Positions 1-22,235 of a DNA stretch of 22,500 nucleotides are shown piece by piece; the first letter of the stretch is position 1, and each line of letters begins with the position of its first letter. The DNA comes from Penaeus vannamei (lineage: Eukaryota; Arthropoda; Malacostraca; Decapoda; Penaeidae): assembly GCF_042767895.1 (NCBI RefSeq), contig NC_091551.1, positions 5,952,353 through 5,974,852 of the forward strand. Direction: 5' to 3'. The notes below the pieces were generated by a model. It worked only from the letters and a program-made list of their open reading frames with translations, had not been told where the DNA came from and made no database searches. The translations under genes were made by a program, and so were the position numbers.

Positions 1-137
1 ATTTATTTATTTGTATTTTTGACTTTGGTTGCATCTGTTGGGTGTTTGTTGACTTGTATGTCTGTCGGCCTATCCGTGTGTTTATCTGTCTGTATATTTA
101 TCCGATTGTCCTCTTTCTCTTTCTCTCTCCCTGTCCG

Positions 138-184
<47 letters not shown>

Positions 185-211
185 GTCCCTCTCTCTCTCA
201 TACCACTAAAC

Positions 212-340
212 ATAAATATATATATATATAAACATATATATATATATATATAAATATATACTATATATATGTATATATATATGTATATAATATATATAAA
301 TATATATAACTGTATACATAACCTTATATATATATATATG

Positions 341-391
<51 letters not shown>

Positions 392-460
392 TATAAACAA
401 CTTATATATAACTTATAAATATATAACATAATATATATATATAATGTATATATAATAACT
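212..460. repeat. (TA)n microsatellite, imperfect
   Basis: About 250 bp of alternating TA is broken by short interruptions (AAACA, GTA, CTG, AACC). The longest pure run is about 345-385. It directly follows the (CT)n tract at 128-198, the same CT/TA pairing seen again near 3095-3200 and 18456-18596. Confidence 0.95.
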
Positions 461-559
461 TATATTTCTCTATTCTTTCTCTCCCTCTTTCTTTCCCTCC
501 CTCTTTATGTCTTCTCTCCTCTACATAATTATGTCTTCTCTCCTCCTCCCACCTCACTC

Positions 560-700
560 CCTCTCCCCTTCCCCCTCGCCCCTATTCCTCCCCCTCCTCC
601 CCTCCCTCTCTCCCTTCTCCCTCGCCCCTATTCCTCCCTGCTCCCCTCCCTCTCTCCCTTCTCCCTCGCCCCTATTCCTCCCTCACTCTCCCCCTTCTCT
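560..700 (+). repeat. Pyrimidine minisatellite, 44-46 bp unit, three copies
   Basis: The sequence CTCGCCCCTATTCCTCCC recurs at 575, 621 and 665, spaced 46 and 44 bp. The intervening bases are near-identical (CTCCCCTCCCTCTCTCCCTT). The array abuts the IR splice acceptor and forms most of its polypyrimidine tract. Confidence 0.9.
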
Positions 701-709
701 CCCACACAG

Positions 710-824
710 AATCCGTTGGCTCAAGTACTTCGGCGTGATTCAGCACATCAAGAAAAACTACTATTCTGTTCCTTGCGAAGTCGAAGTCACAAGCAACGCA
801 CCGGAACCCATGAGTCTCCTCCAG
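710..824 (+). CDS. Ionotropic receptor (IR), penultimate coding exon
   Basis: The exon follows a long pyrimidine tract ending in CACACAG and is closed by CAG|gtgggt. It starts with the third base of a codon (phase 2) and ends in phase 0, encoding 38 residues (IRWLKYFGVIQ...PMSLLQ). In IR and iGluR proteins the stretch before the last membrane helix is the end of the S2 ligand-binding lobe: an aromatic and basic segment (WLKYFG, then HIKKNYY), a cysteine (SVPCEV), and a short Pro-Met/Leu-Ser-Leu linker. That order is seen here. Spliced to the next exon it reads PMSLLQ-SQGAFYVLG, which matches the usual IR arrangement of a PLSLxxLxGAFYLL-like motif entering the final TM. No single IR subtype is recognisable. 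The amino-terminal lobe and the pore lie upstream of the window. Confidence 0.8.
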
Positions 825-1197
825 GTGGGTTGAGTGTGTTTTGTGATATATGTTTTTTCTCTGATTTTATTCATTGTAGGTCGTGGCTTAGGATTCCGTT
901 TGTTTGTTTTTATTTTTTGTATTTGAAGCTTTGTTTGTTTGTTTTGTGTTCATTTTTGTGTTTGAATGTTTATTTTTTTTTTTTTTTTTATCTTTTGGTT
1001 TTTGTTTGTGTATTTGAATCTTTATTTGTTTTGTTTTTATTTTCGTATTTGAATCTTTATTTGTTTTGTCTTTATTTTCGTATTTGAATCTTTATCTGTT
1101 TGTTTTGTTTTTGTTTTTGTTGTTGTACTGGTGAAACATGTGCTACACGAATGAATTTTGATTTTTTTTTTCTTATATTTTCCTGTTCGTCGTTTAG
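825..1197 (+). other. Last intron of the IR gene, T-rich, with a 35-bp minisatellite
   Basis: This 373-bp intron has donor GTGGGT and acceptor TTTAG. The coding strand is very T-rich. A unit of about 35 bp beginning GTATTTGAATCTTTAT starts at 1010, 1045 and 1080. Two older, diverged copies (GTATTTGAAGCTTT at 919 and GTGTTTGAATG at 958) show that the array began earlier in the intron. Confidence 0.85.
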
Positions 1198-1350
1198 TCC
1201 CAGGGCGCTTTCTACGTCCTCGGTGCCGGCCTGGCGTTGGCTACGGCTTCCTTCCTGCTTGAGGTTGCCTGGAGAGCCTTCGTCAGGAGGGAGGACGACC
1301 AGGTGGCGTGGAGAACCTTCGGCAGGAATGAGGGCTACCCTGGCCCTTAA
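1198..1350 (+). CDS. Ionotropic receptor (IR), last coding exon with final TM helix and stop
   Basis: The acceptor is ...TCGTTTAG at 1196-1197. The exon opens in phase 0, as the previous donor requires, and runs 50 codons to TAA at 1348-1350. Residues 4-25 (from AFYVLGAGLALATASF onward) form one hydrophobic helix starting with the GAFY signature of the last (M4) transmembrane segment of IR/iGluR channels. It is followed by a positively charged tail (RAFVRREDD...) of about 25 residues, a normal length for IRs. IRs are ligand-gated cation channels used in arthropod chemosensation, and in crustacean antennules they are the main olfactory receptors. The last eight residues (NEGYPGP with flank) are not diagnostic. 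A plain iGluR is less likely because no long C-terminal tail or PDZ ligand is present. Confidence 0.8.
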   Translation, partial: SQGAFYVLGAGLALATASFLLEVAWRAFVRREDDQVAWRTFGRNEGYPGP

Positions 1351-1433
1351 GCTGACGAAGGGGAAATGTTAAATAAGAGGGAAGAAGGGGAAGGAGAAGA
1401 AAGAAAGGCTGGGTGAGACTGATCAGTTAACGT

Positions 1434-1452
1434 GTAGAGAGAGAGAGAGAAA

Positions 1453-1538
<86 letters not shown>

Positions 1539-1790
1539 AGAGAATGAGAAAATGAGAGTGAGAATGAGAAAATGAGTGAGAATGAGAAAATGAGTGAGAA
1601 TGAGAAAATGAGAGAGAGATCGAGAAAATGAGAGTAAGAATGAGAAAATGAGAGAATGAGAAAATGAGAGAGAGAATTAGAAAATGAGAGAATGAGAATA
1701 AGAAAATGAGAGAGAATGAGAATGAGAAAATAAGAGAGAATGAGAATGAGGAAATCAGAGAGAATGAGAGATAGAGAGAGAGAGATAATA
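1434..1790 (+). repeat. (GA)n followed by degenerate GAGAATGAGAAAATGA repeats
   Basis: Near-pure (GA)n covers about 1435-1533. It passes into longer units built from GAGAATGAGAAAATGAGA variants to about 1780. The long reverse-strand serine/phenylalanine/leucine readings here are translations of the repeat and not genes. Confidence 0.95.
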
Positions 1791-1795
1791 ACACA

Positions 1796-1801
1796 AATAA
1801 A
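1796..1801 (+). terminator. Possible polyadenylation signal of the IR gene (AATAAA)
   Basis: This AATAAA lies about 445 bp after the IR stop, just past the (GAGAATGA)n tract. It is the first plus-strand AATAAA I found after the stop. AATAAG near 1371 is a weaker alternative. It sits inside low-complexity sequence, so support is limited. Confidence 0.25.
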
Positions 1802-3075
1802 AAGACTTAGATAAATAGATAAGTATGTAAATAGATACATAGACAGACACAGAGAGACGATATATATTGAAATAGGTAAAGAAATAGATAGATGGGTGGA
1901 TGGGTGAATAGATGGATGGATAAATGGCCGGATAAATGATGAATGGATGAATAAATGAATGGATTGACAGACCAGCAGACAGCTAGAGAATTACGTAGAA
2001 AGAAACATAATGAGATAGGTAGTGTTAGATTCATATAGATGTAAGACCAAGATATATAGAAATTTAGAACGATAGTGGATGAGTTAGAGAAACAGATAGA
2101 TAGATTGAAGTAGACACGATAGATAAGAAGATAGATAGATAGGAAGGCATATATGCAGAGAGATAGGTAGGTAAATAGATAGAAAGATTGGTATATAGGT
2201 ATAAATATAAGTATTTATATATGCATAGGTAGGTAGATAGATAGATAGGTAGGCAGACAGATAGATAGGTAGGTATATAGATAGGTTGATACATACGTAT
2301 GTAGGTATATAGACATAGATATGTAGGTATAAAGATAGGTAGATCGATAGATAGATAGATAGAAAGATAGACAGGTAGGTAGGTAAGTAAGTACATAGGC
2401 AGGTAGATATATAGGTATATAGATAGATAGGTGGGTGGGTAGGTGGGTAGGTGGGTAGGTGGGTAGGTGGGTGGTTGGGTGGGTGGGTGGGTAGGTGGGT
2501 AGGTAGGTAGGTAGGTAGGTGGGTAGGTAGGTAGGTGGGTAGGTAGGTAGAGGTGGGTAGGTAGGTAGGAGTGGGTAGGTAGGTAGGTGGGTGGGTGGGT
2601 AGGTGGGTGGGTAGGTAGGTGGGTGGATAGGTAGGTAAAGGTGGGTAGGTGGAATTGGGTGGGTGGGTAGGTAGGTAAAGTTAGGTAGGTAAGTAGGTAG
2701 GTGGGTGGGTAGATGAAGGTGGAGTGTTGGTGGGTCGCAGGTGATGGCAGTGGGGTGGTGGGTGGGTGGGTGAGGTGGGTGGAGTGGAGTGTGATTGGGT
2801 GGGTAGGTAGATAGATAGAGTAGGTAGGTAGGTAGGCAGATAGGTAGATAGGTAGGTAGGTAGGTAGGTAGGTAGGTAGGTAGGTAGGTAGGTAGGTAGG
2901 TAGGTAGGTAGGTAGGTAGGTAGGTAGGTAGGTAGGTAGGTGGGTGGGTAGGTAGGTGGGTGGGTAGGTAGGTGGGTAGGTAGGTGGGTGGGTAGGTGGG
3001 TGGGTAGGTGGGTGGGTAGGTGGGTGGGTAGGTGGGTGGGTAGGTAGTAGGTAGTAGGTAGTAGGTAGGTAGAGG
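1800..3075 (+). repeat. GATA/GGTA/GGGT tetranucleotide repeat desert
   Basis: About 1.27 kb of tetranucleotide variants. GATA/GATG units dominate to about 2400. GGTA and GGGT (GGTGGGTA) units dominate 2410-2660. A mixed GGTG region covers 2660-2815, then pure (GGTA)n about 2830-2940, GGTGGGTA again to 3040, and AGTAGGT at the end. The unit length of 4 is open in frame on the minus strand over nearly 500 codons (Pro-Thr-Tyr-Leu-Pro-Thr-His). That is a repeat artefact with no sign of a gene. Confidence 0.95.
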
Positions 3076-3094
3076 TAGGTGGAGTATAAAAATA

Positions 3095-3122
3095 TAAAAA
3101 TATATATATATATAGATATGTC

Positions 3123-3174
<52 letters not shown>

Positions 3175-3175
3175 T

Positions 3176-3177
<2 letters not shown>
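3095..3177. repeat. (TA)n microsatellite
   Basis: About 80 bp of (TA)n with a short GATATGTCGG interruption near 3114-3125. It is joined directly to the (GA)n tract that follows. Confidence 0.95.
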
Positions 3178-3214
<37 letters not shown>

Positions 3215-3315
3215 AAGAGACAGAGAAAGAAAGAGAGAAAAGAAGAAAAAGAAAAGAAGAGAAGATAGAAAGAATGAAAGAAAGAAAGAAGAAGAGAAAG
3301 AAAGAAAGAAAGAAA

Positions 3316-3352
<37 letters not shown>

Positions 3353-3405
3353 GAGAAAGAGAGAAGAAAGAAAGAGAAAGAAAGAGAGAAAGAAACGAGA
3401 GAGAA

Positions 3406-3479
<74 letters not shown>

Positions 3480-3510
3480 AGGGAGGGAGGGAGGGAGGGG
3501 GGGGGGGGGG
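3178..3510 (+). repeat. (GA)n-(GAAA)n-(GA)n-(GGGA)n-G run
   Basis: A compound purine tract: (GA)n to 3210, GAAA/GAAG units to about 3400, (GA)n to 3472, then (GGGA)n ending in a homopolymer of about 13 G before CATTC. The GGGA part can form a G-quadruplex on the plus strand. Confidence 0.95.
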
Positions 3511-3530
3511 CATTCTTTAGTGTCTTGGTA

Positions 3531-4840
3531 TTTGACTAGCATCTCCACAAAGGGTTTGTAGCCTCAACAGCAATTCTTCCATACACCTGGGTTGAAATTT
3601 GATCACTGTATCATATAATTTGCTGTCATGTTTGATATTTTATTATTGTTTGCGTGAAGCCCATCCTTTAATGACACAAATTCTCATTATATCTTACTTA
3701 AACTTATTAAATATTACCAGTTTCACTATATCTCTTTTGCCTTACCTTCTTATTAATTGTCCTTTACTCTTGAAAGCCTATTTATTTTTATCTAATTTTA
3801 TTTCTCTTAATTTTCACATCCTTTCAATATTTTTTTCTTTCGTAGGATCTTACTCCATAAAAGAGAATTACTTTTTTTCTCCTTTTCTTTTCTCTCTCAC
3901 TTGTCATATTTCATTTTTTTTAATTCATTTTTTTCCTTTACATTGGACGCAAAGTCTGACGTTGTGTCTGTTGAAATATTCCCAAATTATAAATATGAAT
4001 TGAACTTTGAAAAAAAAGTTAAAGCTTTTAGATCTGGAATCCTCCCATCACTTTGTTCTATGGGCATTAAAAATAATTCTTGATTTGATTAACGAAAGTT
4101 CAGACTGCGCTGCACCAAACATTTTCAAGCAAATTCTTGATTTCATTAGTTCAGTTCTTATCTTTAGACAGGATAAGAAGACATTTAGTTTGTACCACAG
4201 TTTATATATATATATATATGCAGATTAGTAATGGATATCTGATAGCCATGTGATCAGCTAACATTTAACTTAAAGCATATCTCTAAATTATTTCCAACAC
4301 ATTTGTTTTTAAGAGTTCTTACAAATAATATCAAATTTACTTTCCTTGCTGCACACCTGACTTTTGCTTTCTCATGAAATATAGCTGAAAAAAAGACCAG
4401 TTCAGTGACCTAAATGCTATTGTAGTCCCTAAAATTAACTTTTACATTACCTTCAGATTAATGTGCTTACTTGCTGCATGTATATTGAAGTACAGGAAGG
4501 GTATACAGCTTGTTAACAATGGAAAAAGCATAGCCAAAGTTGTTGCTCCACAGAAAATACATGGTGATGATAAGTTGGTTTTGGGTCTTAATTTTTTAAA
4601 ACTGAAAACTTGTGGTTACTTGGCAATAAAAAATATATCTCTCCAGTTCATGTGTCTGCTAAGTAGCTTTTACTTTGTTTTCACATCTGTGACACTTACA
4701 CTTTACAAAATCAGTCTTAAAAAAGCCAAATGAGTGCATAGCTTTTGTGTCTAAATGCAGTAATCTAAAGAGAGCAGCACAGACTTTTTTACATGAAGTG
4801 TTTTGGCGACAGTGTCAAAAAAGGGGGGGTGACTCCTTAA
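3531..4840. other. AT-rich unique intergenic sequence
   Basis: No convincing exon is seen on either strand. Small open readings at 3599-4228 and 4461-4733 on the plus strand have AT-driven composition, no recognisable domain, and no splice or start context I would trust. A plus-strand AATAAA is present at 4625-4630 with no gene attached to it. Confidence 0.6.
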
Positions 4841-4860
4841 CAAGACAATTCTACACTGAA

Positions 4861-4866
4861 TTTATT
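4861..4866 (-). terminator. Candidate polyadenylation signal of the HIF gene (AATAAA on minus strand)
   Basis: TTTATT on the plus strand reads AATAAA on the coding strand of HIF. It is the first such hexamer I found by eye below the HIF stop at 8564. It is followed on the minus strand by a T/G-rich stretch (TGTCTTGTT). Using it would give a 3'UTR of about 3.7 kb. Variant ATTAAA signals occur closer, for example at 8044-8049, so a shorter 3'UTR is possible. Confidence 0.35.
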
Positions 4867-7800
4867 ACAGGCTAAATTGATACAATTACAGTTTCATCAC
4901 TCAAATTTTATCTTTAGCAGATCACTAACCATGGTAATAATTTACATACCTAATTCTTCATAGCGCTACAGATTGAAAAGGCATCATAGCAAGAGGCATT
5001 CTTGTTATGCAACAATGTATAAAAATCAAAAAATAATATTAATCATTTCAACAATGTTAGGTAGATTTCTTTGTAGCAAACCCTAAGCACTTTAGGGGGA
5101 ATATACAAGTGAAAGATACAATTCTGCTTTACGAAAACGTCAATGCCTCTTTGTTATGAGTCTGGCAGTAACCTGATCTAAAAGAACCCCCAAGCTCTAG
5201 GGTAAAGCCTGGGTCAGATATATATATGAGGAAGTTTGACATATCAGAAAATTTGAGCCAATGGATTGGTTTTCCACAAGTATGAGATATACCTGCAGCA
5301 CAAATTAACTAATATGGCTGTAAACTCCTAAAAACCTATGGTTAATATTTTTTCATATACTTTTTTTGGATTTATGAAGAAATATGTTGCTCATGAAATC
5401 ACATAACTTGCCAAGCATTCCTTGCCTAATGTCCTATTTCATACCACAATTTGCACTGACTGAACATATTTCTTCTGTGGAAATCCTTTACATTATTCTA
5501 GAAACAGAGTACAGATACTTGAAATCCACATGGCACACATACTGTGAGTAGAATACTGCAATCAGAAGACATACTCATGAAATTTTATATAAGGTGTTGT
5601 GAGATTGTATGACATCAATTTAATCTGCATGGCTTGATGATTTTTCACCATGTTACAAAAATAATAATATGGAAATAAAACATGAACAAAAAAAAATATT
5701 CTGTGATAATAAATTTGAGGATTTTTGTTTAAGCCTTAATATTAAAAGCAACCAAATCTTAAAGAAAAAAAATCCAATAACATATAGTTGCACTGCTACA
5801 GCAAGCCTATACTTCTTTTCAGTGCTTAGAATATCAAAGAACAGAGAGACGAGAAAAAAGAAAGAAAGGAGAGAGACGAGAGGGGGAGAGCAAAGCAGGA
5901 ACAGGGGGAAGAAAACAGAAAGAGAAGGAGAGAGAAAGAGAAAATGAATTTAGACTAACTTATTACAGCATTCATACTAATGCCATAAAAAGATACACGA
6001 TCCACCACCTATATGACATGCATCTAATTTTCAACTCAGGAGGTTGCTGTAAATAGAATGTGGCAGGTCTTACTAGCCAGAAAGGATCCTTAACCTATCT
6101 ACTCTCCCACAAAAGTCTAGTAACTAAAATAGAAGTGGGATATGTAGAGCAGTAACCATTATTGCAATCGAAGTTGTCTGCAGACAATTCCGAAGAAAAA
6201 AATAACTGAGTACGGTAATGCAAGAATGTTATTGTCGTTTGTTTGTATTGGAAAATGGGAAAATGAAATGAACTTAAAATATCTCTAAAAAAAGAAAAGA
6301 GAAAAAAAACAAAGCCATATAGATAAAGATAAAATAATATAAAGATTTTCTGCATGTATTAACAGTTCACATACAACGCAAAAAAATAAATTGGTCATTC
6401 AAATCAGGAAAAAGCCTTCAATTTTAAGACGAATTCTTCTGTTACAGTGTAAAACTGCTAATAAATGCAGACATAAAGTTCCATACATAAATTCTTTTCT
6501 AATCATACCACACAGACACCAGTAAAACAGTAAATTATATATATACACATGCATACAACTCCAAGGAGAATTCTTCTGCATCTGGGCAAGTTAATACCAA
6601 CAGTCATACTTCTAATTCAAGATTACATGAATTAAAAATAAACAAACACCTTTCCAAAATTATAGCTCTATTATCATACCTCATTAAAATCTCTGTAGCT
6701 TGGGGTTAATGGAAAATCATAATGGTATTCTGATATGGCAAAGTCCCTCCAACATTCTGAGAGTACCTCCCTTTGCCCTACATCATCCATCCCAGCTGAC
6801 TTGAAGAGTGATCTAGCTGACAGTCTACGGTCTACCAAGCTGCTGCCACGCAAACTTTTCGGCCACCGAGGTCAGCTGCTTTTACTCATGCTTCAGAACA
6901 GATGGATGAGCAGCCTACACAGTGGTTTGTCTCAAGCTAAGATCTAAGAATCAAGCCTTTAAGCTCAATCTAGCTAAGGACACTGCAGACTAACACTTTT
7001 AACATCATGGTTGAAGGCTTGTTCAATCCCAAACTCTCTCTGAAAACACTTGGTCATTTTGGCAGTATTCACAAGTATGGATAAGCTTGTATAAAAGTAA
7101 AACATGTAAGAGGAATGAAAAAATTACATAAAACCAAATACAAAAAATAAAAATCAAGGAAATACATAATTAAATTCATGAAATAGAATCTGAAATTTGC
7201 CAATCTGATCCTCTGATTCATTGTTTCAAATATGGCATTTTTAGCTGAAGCTGGTTGAAAACAATGAACACAAAATGTTTATGGACACTTGTACCATTTG
7301 TGTTTCTTTTAAAAAAGTTCTCTAAACTCCTTGGAAACTACATAATTTTACTATCTTTAAGTAACACGGTTGTAAGCTCTGGTACAAGATATCAGCAAGT
7401 AACAAATAATATCTAAAGTTTAATCAACTGATTAACCAACTGTTCGTACTTCAATGCTTTTTAACTATAAGTAGTTAAATTAAACACAAAACATAAAAAA
7501 TGGGCAACTTCATACCACTCATCAATTGAAGAACATCTAAAATTTAGTGAAGTATTTACTTCTAGTCTGCAGTAATGAGATCCAAAACTTGCTGCACCAA
7601 ACATTCATATTTCCAAGTTGGCATAAAAATCTAAAGTAAGAAACAAGTCAAGGACATATGCAATACTTCCTCAAAATGCAGCCAAAACATAACATTATAC
7701 TGGACAGGATAAACTGCTAGACATCTTGAACACCCTAGGCAACTTCTAAAAAAATCCTTTTTGTTTTTATCACTGAAGGGTAATAAGGAGGTACTATAAA

Positions 7801-8563
7801 ACACTCTGTCCAAGGCACGGAATCACTGTCTTTTCCAGTACAGCAGAATTATTCATCTTCAAAAAAAAATCTCTTGTAACCTAATTCTCAACTGCTCTTG
7901 CTTAGGAAGAATAAAATCTATTATGGAAAAAACACTAAAGGGATTAGCCTGTCATGTTCTCCATCACAATGTGAAACTGAATTATCAATTACATTTTCTT
8001 GAGAACAATGCCATAATATACAATTTATATATGCTTTTCCTTCTTTAATTTTATAAGTTTGCACAATTAACTGATCCTGCACAAATAGCTTTAAATTTCT
8101 TTCTAAAAATATTGTTAGATATGGAGGGAAAACTAATCAGTTTCAGTCTTGTGCAGCAAAATAAGAAGGTTCAGTGCCACACTAAAAAAATTATTCCTAA
8201 ACTGTAAGACATTAATTACAGCATCAAGGTAGGAAGGAATCTTAATAAACTTCAGCAAAACTTGGGATATCCAAATAACAAGGAGAGATGATGACAAATC
8301 AGAATATGGTATTAAGCAAGTTTCAGACCTCCTGGAATACCAAGCTCAAGAGCATTTATCAACCATAATAATTTTACTTATGTCCCTTCATTTCAACAAC
8401 ATATTGGCCACAAAGAAGGGGAAGTAAGGGTAAATTTCAGAGCTAAAAAAATACTTCTCATTCATTCAAAATCTAAAAAGCAATAATCTTCTTCATCCTT
8501 TCTAAGAAACTATGAAGATGGATGTTCCCTCAACACAAATCCCTGTTCACTGAACAGGAAACC
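4867..8563 (-). other. Probable HIF-1 alpha 3'UTR, AT-rich
   Basis: Unique AT-rich sequence of about 3.7 kb lies between the HIF stop codon and the first minus-strand AATAAA. It has no long open frames on the minus strand and almost no microsatellites, unlike every intron and spacer in the window; only a short purine patch at 5845-5945 stands out. Freedom from repeats is what a transcribed, conserved 3'UTR might show, but the assignment is inference. A 70-codon plus-strand reading at 6735-6947 is slightly GC-richer and unassigned. Confidence 0.45.
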
Positions 8564-20295
<11,732 letters not shown>

Positions 20296-20375
20296 CTGCA
20301 ACGGGAGGCAGAAGGGGGTCGTTATTAAGGGGATCTCTGCGTTCACTCGGGCACTCTTTGCCATGCCAATTTACA

Positions 20376-20627
20376 CATTATCATATTCTTTATTGTGACC
20401 ATACGTTCGTTATTACGCATTATCATATTCTTTATTGTGACCATACGTTCGTTATTACACATTATCATATTCTTTATTGTGACCACACGTTCGTAATTAC
20501 GCATTATCATATTCTTTATTGTGACCACACGTTCGTAATTACGCATTATCATATTCTTTATTGTGACCACACGTTTGTTATTACACATTAAAATATTCTT
20601 TGCTGTGACAACACGTTCGTTATTATA
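20376..20627 (+). repeat. 42-bp tandem repeat, six copies, in the intron next to the PAS-B exon
   Basis: Copies start at 20376, 20418, 20460, 20502, 20544 and 20586, each exactly 42 bp. Each begins with CATTATCATATTCTTTATTG and continues TGACCAYACGTTCGTWATTAC. Variation is confined to a few positions: ATACG/ACACG, GTTATT/GTAATT, and CACATT/CGCATT at the joins. Degraded copies continue to about 20770. The period is divisible by three, so both strands stay open, but no product is implied. Confidence 0.97.
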
Positions 20628-20712
20628 GTCTTATTCCCTGTAGTATTTACACATTCCTTCTGGCATTCTTTATACCAACATACACACTGCATTCTCCATC
20701 ATGAAAACACGT
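20486..20712 (-). promoter_or_regulatory. Candidate hypoxia-response-element cluster in the 42-bp array
   Basis: The HIF-binding core RCGTG is present as ACGTG on the minus strand (CACGT on plus) at 20486-20490, 20528-20532, 20570-20574, 20612-20616 and 20708-20712. The first two 42-bp copies carry ATACGT instead and lack it. The location is about 190 bp upstream, in HIF transcription direction, of the PAS-B exon. RCGTG is short and the even spacing is imposed by the repeat, so function is speculative. Confidence 0.25.
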
Positions 20713-20779
20713 TCATTATTACCATTTTTCTCTTACCAACATACACATCCATTATCTAACTCTTTATCGTGAGAAGAAC

Positions 20780-21377
20780 AGGGGGTAAACAGGATAACAG
20801 AAAGGGGGAGACAGAGGCCCAAAAGATGATGAAGAAGGGAAGAGGAGAGAGAAAGAAGGTCCAATCTCTATCATACCAACACTCTCGAACCCTTCCTTCT
20901 CCCTTCTCAATCACCTGTTTCTGTTTCAAAGTCGCTGTTTCCCAATCTAATTTTCCCCCCTCTAAAACAATGCGATTACCCAATTTTACCTCCTCGAAAA
21001 ATGATTATCAAATCAAACAGCACAAACTAAAAAAAAAAAAAAAAAAAAAAAATATATATATATAATAACAAAAAAGAAAGAAAGAAAGAAAAAAAAAAAC
21101 ATCGCGCATAGTACGAGGATCGCGAAACCCTACGCACTCCGCTCGCCACGTTTCACTTACGTTCGGGGTTGAGCCGAGGAACCTGACAGTGGATTTTGTC
21201 ATTCCGTTCCTCTTCTCTACGATAAAACTCATGTTCCGGAAAATTATCAGATTTTTACCTAGATGTGAAGCAATTACATCACTTTTTCTCAATATAATCT
21301 TTTGATGTCATAGGAAGCGTTCAAAAACAAGAAGAAACATACTAAAATTTTGATTATGTTTTTTTTTATATTACAGT
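20780..21377. other. HIF intron, unique sequence with a poly(A)-TA patch
   Basis: It is mostly unique. A run of about 22 A followed by (TA)n sits at 21030-21064, and GAAAG/A-rich sequence runs to 21099. On the minus strand a consensus donor GTAAGT begins at 21160 and a TTCACATCTAG acceptor ends at 21259, which could bracket a 98-bp cryptic exon (21161-21258). Nothing in it matches PAS-B. Confidence 0.5.
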
Positions 21378-21905
<528 letters not shown>

Positions 21906-21909
21906 GACA

Positions 21910-22230
21910 GAGACTGACCTCGATAATGAAGGAAAAAAGTTAAGAGGAGAGAGAAGGAGAGAAGCACGAAGAGAGGAGAGAGAGGAAAAGAGACAGCGAG
22001 AAAGGCGAGCGACATCAGGGGGACCTCAGCCACCGCGCCACACCCTTGTCCCCGCTGCGTCTAACTGCCTCCCCTACGCCAGGCACATTTTACAGGTAGG
22101 CCTACTGTGCCATGCGCCTCGTCCCTGCGCCCCTCGCCCCTTTAACAGGCTCGGCCCCACAGTAAACATCAAGCACGCGCTAAAGACGTTATGAAACAAA
22201 CGACGACGAAATGATGATGCGATAGTCTAC
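21910..22230. other. HIF intron, partly purine-rich then GC-rich unique sequence
   Basis: Purine-rich sequence to about 22000 passes into unique GC-rich sequence. The 10-bp palindrome GTAGGCCTAC lies at 22096-22105. No exon recognisable as the first half of PAS-B is seen. Confidence 0.5.
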
Positions 22231-22235
22231 GACTC

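Larger units (their letters stand above)
1..709 (+). other. Intron of the IR gene (3' portion), mostly microsatellite
   Basis: This is non-coding sequence upstream of the IR exon at 710. It contains (CT)n at about 128-198, a long imperfect (TA)n block at about 212-460, and an uninterrupted pyrimidine-rich stretch from about 464 to the acceptor at 708-709. No exon is seen within it. Confidence 0.7.

Noticed and set aside
2064..3548. A 494-codon minus-strand open reading rich in Pro-Thr-Tyr-Leu
   Set aside because: It is a direct translation of GGTA/GGTGGGTA/GA repeats, with no splice, start or composition support for a protein.
6735..6947. Small 70-codon plus-strand reading, possible gene
   Set aside because: No recognisable domain, inside the probable HIF 3'UTR and antisense to it; no supporting splice signals.
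20376..20627. 42-bp array as a CRISPR array
   Set aside because: The units are contiguous near-identical 42-mers without unique spacers, in a eukaryotic intron.
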